Origin: Bog-756 sp963699055 | Lineage (GTDB): Bacteria; Actinomycetota; Acidimicrobiia; Acidimicrobiales; RAAP-2 | Length of the DNA stretch: 64,000 nucleotides | Reading direction: 5' to 3' | Assembly: GCA_963699055.1 (NCBI GenBank) | Contig: CAVOTA010000001.1 | Coordinates: 794,447-858,446, forward strand | Part shown: piece by piece, positions 1 through 7,703 of the stretch | Position numbering within the stretch: position 1 is the stretch's first letter | Layout: each line of letters opens with the position of its first letter | Notes under the pieces: model-generated | The model's database searches: none | The model's input: the letters and a program-made list of their open reading frames with translations, nothing else | What the model was told of the DNA's origin: nothing | Program-made: the position numbers and the translations under genes

Positions 1-126
1 GTGCCCGTTGACCCCGAAGGCCTCCTGGATGACGACCACGGCGCCACGGGCCGGTCCGTCGGGGACCGCCTCGTAGAGGGGCATGGGTCCGTCGACGACG
101 TCGAGTGTGCAGGTCCGAGTGTCCAT
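1..126 (-). CDS. Dienelactone hydrolase family protein (N-terminal fragment)
   Basis: Only the first 42 codons lie in the window; the gene continues off its left edge. The minus-strand reading from ATG at 126 contains MPLYEAVPDG followed by GAVVVIQEAFGVNGH, which is the beta-strand and oxyanion region at the N-terminus of dienelactone hydrolase family alpha/beta hydrolases. The family hydrolyses dienelactones or other small esters with a Cys/Ser-His-Asp triad; the catalytic residues are outside the window, so the substrate cannot be judged. The start codon shares bases with a possible start of the divergent prepilin peptidase. Confidence 0.75.
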   Translation of the reverse strand, partial: MDTRTCTLDVVDGPMPLYEAVPDGPARGAVVVIQEAFGVNGH

Positions 127-1051
127 GACCGACCACGATATGCCCCGTTCGGGGACGCGGTCCGGTACGTTGCAACAGGTGCACTCGCTCCTGGTCGCCG
201 TCGGCTCCGTGGCCGGCGCCGTCGCGGGTCTGGCCCTCGATCCGGTGGGCCAGCAGCTCGCCGACCGGAGCCGCGACGCCGAGGAGCGCCGCCGGCTCGA
301 ACGGGCCGAGCGGCGGGCCGAGGCGGCGGGCGCCGCGGAACCGGCGGACCCGCACTCGGGCCGTCCGGTCGCCGTCCCCGAACTCGCCGACGACGTGCCG
401 GTGGACGATCCGGCACCGGGCGCACCGACCCCCGAGCCGCTCCGCCACCTGGTTCCCCAGGGACGGTCCGTGCCCCGGTCGGTGGCGGCGGCCCTGGTCA
501 CGGCCGCACTGTTCGGGTCGGCGGCGTCGAGGCTCACGGTGCACGGGCACCAGGCGACCCTGCTCCTGGTCCTGCCGTACTGGGTCTTCCTGGCCATGGC
601 CGTCACCGTGTCGGTGACCGACCTGTCCCACCGGCTGGTGCCCCGCCAACTGCTCTACGGGGCGCTGGTGCTCATCGTGCCCCTCCTCGTGATCGTCTCG
701 GCCCACCTGCACTCGTGGCGGTACCTGCTCGACGCCGGCGTGGCCGGACTGGTGGCCTTCGGCGTGTTCTTCGTCATCTGGTTCCTGGTGCCCCGGGGGA
801 TGGGCTACGGCGACGTGCGCCTCGCCGGGGTCATCGGGGTCGCCGTCGGCTTCCTGGGGCTGCTCGAGACATACGTGGCCTTCCTGATCGGGTTCGTACT
901 CGGCCTGGTGTTCGGACTCGTGCTCATGGCCGCGTCGGGGGCGGGCCGCAAGACCCGGATCCCGTTCGCCCCGGCCCTGTGCATCGGGGCGACGATCGCC
1001 GTCCTGTGGGGCGCACCGCTGGCCCACCACCTCTTCCATTCGACAGGATGA
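125..1051 (+). CDS. Prepilin peptidase, A24 family
   Basis: Polytopic membrane aspartyl protease of the type IV prepilin peptidase (PilD/TadV-like) family, which cleaves prepilin leaders at the cytoplasmic face. With this start the protein is 308 aa. The two catalytic aspartates are visible: Asp166 in SVTDLSHRLVP and Asp230 in GYGDVRLA (the GxGD motif). An N-terminal helix and about six C-terminal hydrophobic segments surround an Arg/Glu/Ala-rich cytoplasmic loop at about residues 45-115. The cysteine-rich methylase domain of PilD is absent, as in many Gram-positive and archaeal-type enzymes. Start codon is uncertain: ATG 125, ATG 140 and GTG 178 are all in frame and none has a convincing ribosome binding site. 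No pilin genes are nearby. Confidence 0.85.
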   Translation: MTDHDMPRSGTRSGTLQQVHSLLVAVGSVAGAVAGLALDPVGQQLADRSRDAEERRRLERAERRAEAAGAAEPADPHSGRPVAVPELADDVPVDDPAPGAPTPEPLRHLVPQGRSVPRSVAAALVTAALFGSAASRLTVHGHQATLLLVLPYWVFLAMAVTVSVTDLSHRLVPRQLLYGALVLIVPLLVIVSAHLHSWRYLLDAGVAGLVAFGVFFVIWFLVPRGMGYGDVRLAGVIGVAVGFLGLLETYVAFLIGFVLGLVFGLVLMAASGAGRKTRIPFAPALCIGATIAVLWGAPLAHHLFHSTG

Positions 1052-1095
1052 GCCCGCCGGCGGCCGGCGGCAACGGGACCCGTAGGCACGGCGAG

Positions 1096-1101
1096 TAGAT
1101 T
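1096..1101 (+). promoter_or_regulatory. -10 element TAGATT, leaderless aroC promoter
   Basis: TAGATT ends 7 nt before the aroC ATG, so transcription should begin at or next to the start codon. No Shine-Dalgarno sequence is visible. The same arrangement recurs before many genes in the window. Confidence 0.55.
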
Positions 1102-1108
1102 TGACCGG

Positions 1109-2335
1109 ATGCTGCGCTACCTGACCGCCGGAGAGTCCCATGGACGCGCCCTCGTGGTGATCCTCGAGGGCGTACCCGCCGGCCTGCTCGTCACCGCCGA
1201 GGACGTCCAGCGGGGTCTGGCCCGCCGGCGGCTCGGCTTCGGACGGGGCCCGCGCATGCGCTTCGAGGCCGATGAGGTGAGCCTGGTGGGCGGGATCCGC
1301 CACGGCCGGACACTCGGGTCGCCGATCGCCATCGAGATCCTCAACACGGAGTGGCCGAAGTGGGAGGAGGAGATGTCCCCGGCCCCGGGCCTGCCCGGCA
1401 AGGTCCTCACCCAGCCGCGGCCCGGCCACGCCGACCTGGCCGGCATGCTGAAGTACGGGCTCGACGATGCCCGGGACGTCCTGGAGCGCGCGTCGGCCCG
1501 CGAGACCGCGGCTCGGGTGGCGGCCGGCACCGTGGCCAAGCTCCTGCTGGGACAGATCGGCGTCGACGTGCTCAGCCACATCGTCCAGATGGGCTCGGTG
1601 CGGGCCGGATCGGGCACGCTCCCGACCATGGCCGATCTGCCCAGGATCGACGAGTCCCAGGTGCGCTGTGCCGACCCGACGGCCGAGGCCCGGATGGTCG
1701 CCGAGATCAAGGCCGCCGCCAAGGCGGGCGACTCGCTGGGCGGCGTGGCCGAGGTCGTGGCCCACGGGGTACCGGTCGGGCTCGGGAGCCACGTCCAGTG
1801 GGACCGACGGCTCGACGCGCTGCTCGCCCAGGCCCTCATGAGCATCCAGGCCATCAAGGCCGTCGAGATCGGGGACGGGACCGAGGTGGCCGGGCTGCGC
1901 GGCTCCGAGGCCCACGACGCCATCCGGGTGGTCGACCCCGATGCGGACGGGTCCGAGCACGCCGTCGCGCTCATGGGCGGCGGGTACGTGCGCGACACGC
2001 ACCGTGCCGGTGGGATCGAAGGCGGCATGAGCACAGGGTCACCGATCGTGGCCCGACTGTCGATGAAGCCGCTGGCCTCCCTCAACCGGCCGACGCTGGG
2101 CACGGTCGACGTGGTCACGAAGGAGTCGACGGTGTCGTTCAAGGAGCGCACCGATGTGACGGCCGTACCGGCCATGGGCGTCGTGGCGGAGACGATGACG
2201 GCGCTCGTGCTGGCCTCGGAGTCGCTGCGCAAGTTCGGCGGCGACTCGGTCGACGAGTTCCGGCGCAACTACGCCAACTACGTGGCGTCGCTGGGTGAGA
2301 CGCCCTCCGCGGCGCGACCGCTGATCGATGGTTGA
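1109..2335 (+). CDS. aroC: Chorismate synthase
   Basis: Catalyses the last shikimate step, 5-enolpyruvylshikimate 3-phosphate to chorismate, using reduced FMN. The 408-aa protein begins MLRYLTAGESHG, the canonical N-terminus, and carries GRGPRMRFEADEV, the GGYVRDTHRAGGIEGGMSTG region and RTDVTAVPAMGVVAE near the C-terminus, matching family motifs throughout. It heads a shikimate cluster: its 3' end overlaps aroK by 8 nt, then aroB and aroQ follow. Length is normal for actinobacteria (about 390-410 aa). Probably expressed from a leaderless promoter at 1096. Confidence 0.97.
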   Translation: MLRYLTAGESHGRALVVILEGVPAGLLVTAEDVQRGLARRRLGFGRGPRMRFEADEVSLVGGIRHGRTLGSPIAIEILNTEWPKWEEEMSPAPGLPGKVLTQPRPGHADLAGMLKYGLDDARDVLERASARETAARVAAGTVAKLLLGQIGVDVLSHIVQMGSVRAGSGTLPTMADLPRIDESQVRCADPTAEARMVAEIKAAAKAGDSLGGVAEVVAHGVPVGLGSHVQWDRRLDALLAQALMSIQAIKAVEIGDGTEVAGLRGSEAHDAIRVVDPDADGSEHAVALMGGGYVRDTHRAGGIEGGMSTGSPIVARLSMKPLASLNRPTLGTVDVVTKESTVSFKERTDVTAVPAMGVVAETMTALVLASESLRKFGGDSVDEFRRNYANYVASLGETPSAARPLIDG

Positions 2336-2852
2336 CCGGGTGGTCCTGGTCGGGATGATGGGCGCCGGCAAGTCGACGGTCGGACGCGAGCTGGCCGCCC
2401 GCCTGGGCTGGCGGTACCTGGACTCGGACGCCATGGTGGAGGCCGCTACCGGCTCGACCGTGGCGGAGCTGTTCGCCACGCGGGGCGAGGAGACGTTCCG
2501 GGCCGAGGAGTCCCGGGTCCTGGCCGAGGCACTGGCGTCCGACGGCCCGGCCGTGGTGTCGGCGGCGGGGGGCGCGGTGCTGGCCCCCGCCAACCGGACC
2601 CTCCTGTCGTCGTCCGGGCCGGTGGTGTGGCTCCGGGCGGAGCCGTCCACCCTGGCCGCCCGGGTCGGCGACGGGACGGACCGGCCGCTGCTGCGGGGTG
2701 ACCCGGTGGGCAGGCTGGCCGAGCTCGACGCCGCGCGCCGCCCGCTCTACGACGAGGTGGCGGACGTGGTCGTGGACGTCGACGACCTCGACCCGTCGAC
2801 GGTGGTCGACCGGATCCTGGCCGCCACCGCGACCGCACGGAGCGCACGGTGA
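2328..2852 (+). CDS. aroK: Shikimate kinase
   Basis: Phosphorylates shikimate with ATP at the 3-hydroxyl. The 174-aa protein has the P-loop GMMGAGKST at residues 9-17, the substrate-binding DSD at 32-34, an Arg in ETFRAEE, the AAGGAV loop that binds shikimate, and the lid RPLL. The ATG lies inside the end of aroC (8-nt overlap), so translation is probably coupled. The stop codon falls inside the first unit of a 30-bp tandem repeat that fills the gap to aroB. Confidence 0.96.
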   Translation: MVDRVVLVGMMGAGKSTVGRELAARLGWRYLDSDAMVEAATGSTVAELFATRGEETFRAEESRVLAEALASDGPAVVSAAGGAVLAPANRTLLSSSGPVVWLRAEPSTLAARVGDGTDRPLLRGDPVGRLAELDAARRPLYDEVADVVVDVDDLDPSTVVDRILAATATARSAR

Positions 2853-2950
2853 GGGCGACCGACCGCACGGAGCGCACGGTGAGGGCGACCGACCACACGG
2901 AGCGCACGGTGAGGGCGACCGACCGGGTGGAGCGTCCGATGAGCGCGACC
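2831..2950 (+). repeat. 30-bp tandem repeat, four units, aroK-aroB junction
   Basis: Units begin at 2831, 2861, 2891 and 2921. The first two are identical, the third differs by one base and the fourth is degenerate. Each unit contains GAGCGCACGGTGAGGGC. The first unit contains the aroK TGA, so every copy repeats the last codons and stop of aroK. Read in the aroB frame the unit is ten codons (HGAHGEGDRP), with no usable start codon, so the array is taken as untranslated spacer before aroB. Confidence 0.95.
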
Positions 2951-2967
2951 GCGCACGGGAGCCCGCC

Positions 2968-4035
2968 ATGACGTGCGTCGTGCCCGTCGAGCTGGCCGAC
3001 CGCTCCTACGAGGTGCTGGTCGGCGACGGCGTGCGCCACGAGCTGGCGCGGGTGGTGGCCGAGGCGGTCCCCGGGGCGCGCCGGGCCGCCGTGGTCACCC
3101 AGGAGGGCATCGGGGTCACCGTCGACCCGGGCCTCGACCACGAGGTGTTCACCGTCCCCGACGGCGAGTCGGCCAAGTCGCTGGCCCAGGTCGAGGTGCT
3201 CTGCCGCTCCTTCGCCCGATCGGGCCTGAGCCGTGCCGACGTGGTGGTGGCCGTGGGCGGGGGAGTGGTCACCGACCTGGCCGGTTTTGCCGCGGCGTCG
3301 TTCCACCGGGGTACCGCCTACGTCAACGTGGCGACGTCCCTCCTCGCCCAGGTGGACGCAGCCATCGGCGGGAAGACGGGAGTCAACATCCCCGAGGGGA
3401 AGAACCTGGTGGGCGCGTTCTGGCAGCCGAGCGCGGTGCTGTGCGACACCGGCACGCTGGCCACGCTGCCTCCCCGCGAATGGGCGTCGGGCCGGGGCGA
3501 GGTGGCGAAGTACGCGCTCCTCGGGATCGAGACGGAACTCGGCGCTCCGCCCACCGCCGACCTGGCGATCGAGGAGCAGGTGGCCCGTTGCGCGGCGATC
3601 AAGTCGGCGGTGGTCTCGTCCGACGAACGCGAGGGGGACCGCCGGATGCTGCTCAACTACGGACACACCCTGGCCCACGCCCTCGAGGCGTCCGCCTTCG
3701 GTGACGGGGGTGCGCACCTCCGCCACGGCGAGGCCGTGGCCGTCGGGCTCGTGTACGCCGCGCTGCTCGCCCGTCGACTGGGTCGGATCGACGACGAGCG
3801 GGTGGCGCACCACCGTCGCGTGGTCGGCGGGTTCGACCTCGGCACCGGCCTGCCCGCCGGGAGCGACCCCGGGCAACTGCTCGCGTTCATGGGCCGGGAC
3901 AAGAAGGCCCAGGGAGACCTGACGTTCGTGCTCGACGGTCGCGACGGGGTCGAGGTCGTCCGTGGCATCGACCGGGCCGATGTGGTCGCTACCCTGGCGG
4001 ACATGGAGTCGGCGGCGCCGGGCGCGCCGACATGA
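2968..4035 (+). CDS. aroB: 3-dehydroquinate synthase
   Basis: Converts DAHP to 3-dehydroquinate using NAD and a divalent metal. The 355-aa protein has the NAD-binding GGGVVTDLAGF, the SLLAQVDAAIGGKTGVN substrate region, GEVAKYA, NYGHTLAHALE and HGEAVAVG with the metal ligands (Glu and two His). The open frame extends upstream through the 30-bp repeats to 2698, but the conserved N-terminus begins at ATG 2968, so that start is chosen. It lies 116 bp after aroK, all of it repeat. Confidence 0.96.
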   Translation: MTCVVPVELADRSYEVLVGDGVRHELARVVAEAVPGARRAAVVTQEGIGVTVDPGLDHEVFTVPDGESAKSLAQVEVLCRSFARSGLSRADVVVAVGGGVVTDLAGFAAASFHRGTAYVNVATSLLAQVDAAIGGKTGVNIPEGKNLVGAFWQPSAVLCDTGTLATLPPREWASGRGEVAKYALLGIETELGAPPTADLAIEEQVARCAAIKSAVVSSDEREGDRRMLLNYGHTLAHALEASAFGDGGAHLRHGEAVAVGLVYAALLARRLGRIDDERVAHHRRVVGGFDLGTGLPAGSDPGQLLAFMGRDKKAQGDLTFVLDGRDGVEVVRGIDRADVVATLADMESAAPGAPT

Positions 4036-4054
4036 TGCGGGCCGGAGGACGGGC

Positions 4055-4507
4055 ATGAGTGCGAACGGTCTGCTGCTGCTCCTGTCGGGACCGAACCTCG
4101 ACCTCCTGGGTGAGCGGGAGCCCACCGTCTACGGGCACGAGACCCTGGAGGACCACGTGGAGGCGGCACGTGCCGCCGCCGCCGACCTCGGCTACGACCT
4201 CGAGCACGTCCAGTCCAACCACGAGGGCGACCTCGTCGAGGCCATCCACGACGCCCGAGGCCGGACGGTCGGGATCGTCATCAACGCCGGCGCCCTGACC
4301 CACACCTCGTGGTCGCTGCACGACGCCCTCGCCGCCTACGACGGTGTGGTGGTCGAGCTCCATCTGTCCAACCCGGCCGCGCGGGAGCCGTTCCGGCACA
4401 CCTCGACCATCGCCCCGGTGTCCGACGGCTGCATCGCAGGATTCAGGGGCCTCGGCTACCCGCTCGCCATCGAGGCGGCCGCCCGCGTGCTGGCCGCCCG
4501 CCCGTGA
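4055..4507 (+). CDS. aroQ: Type II 3-dehydroquinate dehydratase
   Basis: Dehydrates 3-dehydroquinate to 3-dehydroshikimate by the type II (dodecameric, anti-elimination) mechanism. The 150-aa protein carries the signature GPNLDLLGEREPTVYG with the catalytic Arg and Tyr, SNHEGDLVEAIH, INAGALTHTS, ELHLSNP and catalytic His in REPFRHTS. GGAGG at 4044-4048 is well placed for ATG 4055. Its stop overlaps the GTG of the following peptidase gene as GTGA. Confidence 0.96.
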   Translation: MSANGLLLLLSGPNLDLLGEREPTVYGHETLEDHVEAARAAAADLGYDLEHVQSNHEGDLVEAIHDARGRTVGIVINAGALTHTSWSLHDALAAYDGVVVELHLSNPAAREPFRHTSTIAPVSDGCIAGFRGLGYPLAIEAAARVLAARP

Positions 4508-5667
4508 CCCCCGACCGGGCGGCCGCCGAGCCCCTCGCCCCGCTGTCGGTGGCGGGACGGGTGGAGCGGGTGCGCGCCGCGCTGGCCGGGATCGAGTCCG
4601 ATGAGGGGACGCCGGAGGCCCTGGTGGTGACCAACCCCGCCAACATCCGGTGGCTGACCGGGTTCACCGGCTCCGCCGGCGTGCTGCTGGTCACCGGTGG
4701 ACGGGCCCTGCTCACCTCGGACGGCCGGTACCGGACCCAGGCCGCCGAGCAGCTGGCGGCGTCCGGCGTCGCCTCCGACATCGGGGTCTGCATCGGCGGC
4801 ATCAGCACCCAGCGCGAGGCGCTCGCCGAGGCGGCCGGTCCGGCCGAGGTCGTCGGCCTGGAGGCGGCCGACGTCTCCTGGGAGGCCGTGCACTCGTGGG
4901 AACAGGTACTCGCCCCCCGGCTGCTGGTCCCCACCCACGGGGTCGTCGAGTCCCTCCGGGTGGTCAAGGACGACGGCGAGATCGACCGGATGGAGCGGGC
5001 CGCCGCCATCGCGGACGCCGCGCTGGGGTCGGTGCTGCCGCTGCTGGCCGACGCCGGGACAGGTCGGGGGGAGCCGCTGACCGAGTCCCGCTTCGCCGCC
5101 ACCCTGGACCACGCCATGCGCCTGCTCGGTGCCGACGACCGGGCCTTCGAGACCATCGTGGCCTCGGGGGCGAACTCGGCCAAGCCCCACGCCCGTCCCG
5201 GGTCCCGGGTCCTGCGCCCCGGCGACCCGGTGGTCGTCGACTTCGGCGCCACCTTCGACGGCTACCGGTCGGACATGACCCGGACGTTCTGCCTGGGGGG
5301 CGCCCCCACCGGTGAGCTGGCCACCGTCTTCGAGGTCGTGGCGGCCGCCCAGGCCGCCGGCGTGGCCTCGGTCGCACCCGGGGTGTCGGCCGGTGACGTG
5401 GACTCGGTGTGCCGCGACCTGATCGGCGCGGCCGGCTGGGCCGAGCGGTTCGAGCACGGGACGGGTCACGGGGTCGGCCTCGACATCCACGAGGGCCCTT
5501 CGGTGGGGTCGGGATCCACTGCTATCCTGCAGCCCGGCACCGTGGTGACCGTCGAACCCGGCGTGTACCTCCCCGCCCTCGGCGGCGTCCGCATCGAGGA
5601 CACGCTGGTCGTCACCGACTCCGGCAGCCGCCCACTCACCCGTTTCCCGAAGGAAGTCGCCGTCTGA
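4504..5667 (+). CDS. Xaa-Pro aminopeptidase/dipeptidase (M24B family)
   Basis: Cytosolic metallopeptidase of the creatinase/Xaa-Pro peptidase fold, 387 aa. The N-terminal creatinase-like domain starts at about residue 20 (LVVTNPANIRWLTGF) and the pita-bread catalytic domain holds the five metal ligands: two Asp in VVVDFGATFDGYRSDMTR, His in GTGHGVGLDIHEGP, Glu in TVEPGVY and Glu in VRIEDT. The GTG start forms a GTGA overlap with aroQ, and its stop overlaps the efp ATG. The aroQ-peptidase-efp-nusB order is common in Gram-positive bacteria; linkage to efp is conserved but unexplained. PepP and PepQ activities cannot be distinguished here. Confidence 0.92.
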   Translation: MTPDRAAAEPLAPLSVAGRVERVRAALAGIESDEGTPEALVVTNPANIRWLTGFTGSAGVLLVTGGRALLTSDGRYRTQAAEQLAASGVASDIGVCIGGISTQREALAEAAGPAEVVGLEAADVSWEAVHSWEQVLAPRLLVPTHGVVESLRVVKDDGEIDRMERAAAIADAALGSVLPLLADAGTGRGEPLTESRFAATLDHAMRLLGADDRAFETIVASGANSAKPHARPGSRVLRPGDPVVVDFGATFDGYRSDMTRTFCLGGAPTGELATVFEVVAAAQAAGVASVAPGVSAGDVDSVCRDLIGAAGWAERFEHGTGHGVGLDIHEGPSVGSGSTAILQPGTVVTVEPGVYLPALGGVRIEDTLVVTDSGSRPLTRFPKEVAV

Positions 5668-6227
5668 TGTCCGTCTCCACCAACGATCTCCGCAACGGCA
5701 TGACCCTGGACCTGCCCGAGGGCCTGTTCAACGTCATCGAGTTCCAGCACGTCAAGCCGGGCAAGGGCGGTGCCTTCGTGCGCACCAAGCTCAAGAACCA
5801 GCGCACCGGCGCCGTCATCGAGCGCACCTACCGGGCCGACGAGAAGCTCGAGCAGGCGATCATCGACAAGCGGGAGATGCAGTTCCTCTACCGCGACGGT
5901 GGCGACTACGTGTTCATGGACACGACCTCCTACGACCAGCTGCAGGTCGAGACCGGCCTGCTCGGTGACGCCGCCAACTACCTGAAGGAAGGTGACGACG
6001 CCGTCATCCAGTTCTGGGGCACCGAGATCGTCGGGGTCGAACTGCCGGCCGCCGTCGAGCTGACCGTGACCGAGACCGAGCCCGGACTGCAGGGTGACCG
6101 CGTGTCGGGTGCCCGCAAGCCGGCCACGCTCGAGACCGGTCTGGTCATCCAGGTGCCGCTGTTCGTCAACCCGGGTGAGAAGGTCAAGGTCGACACCCGC
6201 ACCGGCGAGTACCTGACCCGGGCCTGA
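5667..6227 (+). CDS. efp: Translation elongation factor P
   Basis: Relieves ribosome stalling at polyproline by binding between the P and E sites. The 186-aa protein has the KOW-like domain with the tip loop HVKPGKGGAFVR (Lys33 is the residue modified in many bacteria), then two OB domains ending in VKVDTRTGEYLTRA, the classic C-terminal signature. No EpmA/EpmB or rhamnosyltransferase gene is nearby, so any modification is unknown. ATG overlaps the preceding TGA (TGATG), and AAGGAAG at 5650-5656 serves as ribosome binding site. Confidence 0.97.
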   Translation: MSVSTNDLRNGMTLDLPEGLFNVIEFQHVKPGKGGAFVRTKLKNQRTGAVIERTYRADEKLEQAIIDKREMQFLYRDGGDYVFMDTTSYDQLQVETGLLGDAANYLKEGDDAVIQFWGTEIVGVELPAAVELTVTETEPGLQGDRVSGARKPATLETGLVIQVPLFVNPGEKVKVDTRTGEYLTRA

Positions 6228-6270
6228 GTCCGTCACGCCGGTCCGACGGGCCGTCGTCCACACCTCCGCC

Positions 6271-6672
6271 ATGAGCGCCGACCCCGCACCCCGCCACCAG
6301 TCCCGAGAGCGGGCCCTCACCCTCCTGTACGAGGCGGAGTTGAAGGGCGAGTCCCCGACCGCCGTCCTGGAGGCACTGCCGATGGCGCCCGACCCGTACG
6401 TGACGACGCTGGTGTCCGAGGTGTCGACGCGCTCGGAGGAGATCGACGCCCTGATCGGCGGCGCCGCCATCGGGTGGGACCTCGCCCGGATGGCGGTGGT
6501 CGACCGCAACGTGCTGCGCCTGGCCACGGCCGAGCTGCTGGCGGTCGACGACGTGCCGACGGCGGTGATCCTCAACGAGGCGGTCGAACTGGCCTCGGCG
6601 TTCTCGACCGACGACTCGGGGCGCTTCGTCAACGGCGTGCTGGCCACCGTGGCCACCAGGGTGCGCGGCTGA
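6271..6672 (+). CDS. nusB: Transcription antitermination factor NusB
   Basis: All-helical RNA-binding protein that joins NusE/S10 on boxA of rRNA leaders. The 133-aa protein has the N-terminal SRERALTLLYEAEL helix, the DRNVLRLATAELL segment and the C-terminal PTAVILNEAVELASAFSTDDSGRFVNGVL signature. It lies 43 bp after efp and ends the cluster. In related actinobacteria the pyr operon follows nusB directly; here a hydrolase and a transporter gene intervene. Confidence 0.95.
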   Translation: MSADPAPRHQSRERALTLLYEAELKGESPTAVLEALPMAPDPYVTTLVSEVSTRSEEIDALIGGAAIGWDLARMAVVDRNVLRLATAELLAVDDVPTAVILNEAVELASAFSTDDSGRFVNGVLATVATRVRG

Positions 6673-6697
6673 GCCTACGCCCCGGGGTGGGTCGGAC

Positions 6698-7564
6698 TCA
6701 GCCCTGGGCGACGTGGGCGACCAGCTCGTCGACGAAGCGGTCGGTCAGCTCGGGCGGCAGGTCATGGCCCATCCCGGGCACCAGGAGCAGCCGGGCGCCG
6801 GGCACGGCTGCCGCCGTCGCCCTGCCGCCCGACGGGTCCACCAGCGGATCGTCCTCGCCGTGGACCACCAGCGTCGGTGCCGTCACCGATGCCAGCGCCG
6901 GCGTGCGGTCGGGCTGGGTCACGATGGCGGCCAGCTGACGGGTGTTGCCGGCCGGGTGGAACGCCCGGTCGTAGGCGGCACCGGCCCGTTCGCGCACGGC
7001 CGGCTCGTCGAAGGGGAATCCCGGCGACCCGATGGTCCGCCACATGACCGCCCCCTGGTCCATGGCTTCCTCCCGCGAGATCGGGGGGACCGGGACGAGG
7101 GCGGCGAGTGCCTCGGGGCGGGGCTGGCCCACGGTGGGGTCGCCGGTGGTGGACATGATGGAGGTGAGTGTCCGGGTGCGGCCGGGGAACTCGAGGGCGA
7201 AGGTCTGGGCGATCATGCCGCCCATCGACACGCCGACGATGTGGGCGGACGGGATCCCGAGCGCGTCGAGCAGTCCGGCGGCGTCGGCGGCCATGTCGCC
7301 GAGCGAGTACGGGGCGGTGGCCGTGCCGCTCAGGAGCTGGACCAGCTCGGGCTCGCCGGCGGCGTCGAACCACGTCGACAGCCCGACGTCCCGGTTGTCG
7401 TAGCGGATCACGTAGAGCCCGGAGGCCGCCAGGGCCGCGCAGAACCCGGGGTCCCACAGGGTCAACTGTCCGCCGAACCCCATGATGAGCAGCACCGGCG
7501 GGTCGGCCTGGTCCCCGAAGGTCTCGTACTCGATGGTGATCCCGTTGGCGGAGGCGGCTGGCAT
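6698..7564 (-). CDS. Alpha/beta hydrolase
   Basis: A 288-aa alpha/beta-fold hydrolase of the esterase/aclacinomycin-methylesterase-like group. The nucleophile elbow is GVSMGG, the acid is in HGEDDPLVD and the catalytic His in GMGHDLP; the oxyanion strand is PVLLIMGFGGQLTLWD. The start is the ATG at 7564 because TACGGT lies exactly 6 nt upstream of it and the upstream reading is not family-like. It is convergent with nusB and divergent from the DHA2 transporter. The substrate is unknown. Confidence 0.85.
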   Translation of the reverse strand: MPAASANGITIEYETFGDQADPPVLLIMGFGGQLTLWDPGFCAALAASGLYVIRYDNRDVGLSTWFDAAGEPELVQLLSGTATAPYSLGDMAADAAGLLDALGIPSAHIVGVSMGGMIAQTFALEFPGRTRTLTSIMSTTGDPTVGQPRPEALAALVPVPPISREEAMDQGAVMWRTIGSPGFPFDEPAVRERAGAAYDRAFHPAGNTRQLAAIVTQPDRTPALASVTAPTLVVHGEDDPLVDPSGGRATAAAVPGARLLLVPGMGHDLPPELTDRFVDELVAHVAQG

Positions 7565-7570
7565 GGCCAG

Positions 7571-7576
7571 ACCGTA
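7571..7576 (-). promoter_or_regulatory. -10 element TACGGT, leaderless hydrolase promoter
   Basis: On the minus strand TACGGT is followed by 6 nt and then the ATG at 7564. Confidence 0.45.
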
Positions 7577-7703
7577 GCCCCGACGCTCGCGGCCCGCCCG
7601 GAATAGGAGCGGGTGCCCGGGTGTTGTGCCCGGCAGCCATCCGGGGTGCCCGGGTGCATCGCCGGCTGCGCCCGCTCGACCGGCCTGATCGCCGAGGACC
7701 ACC

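Noticed and set aside
2831..2950. CRISPR array
   Set aside because: The 30-bp units are directly tandem with no spacers and no cas genes are near; it is a simple tandem repeat.
2446..4125. Long minus-strand open frame opposite aroK, aroB and aroQ
   Set aside because: Low-complexity Arg/Gly/His composition and perfect opposition to aroB; no start signals or motifs.
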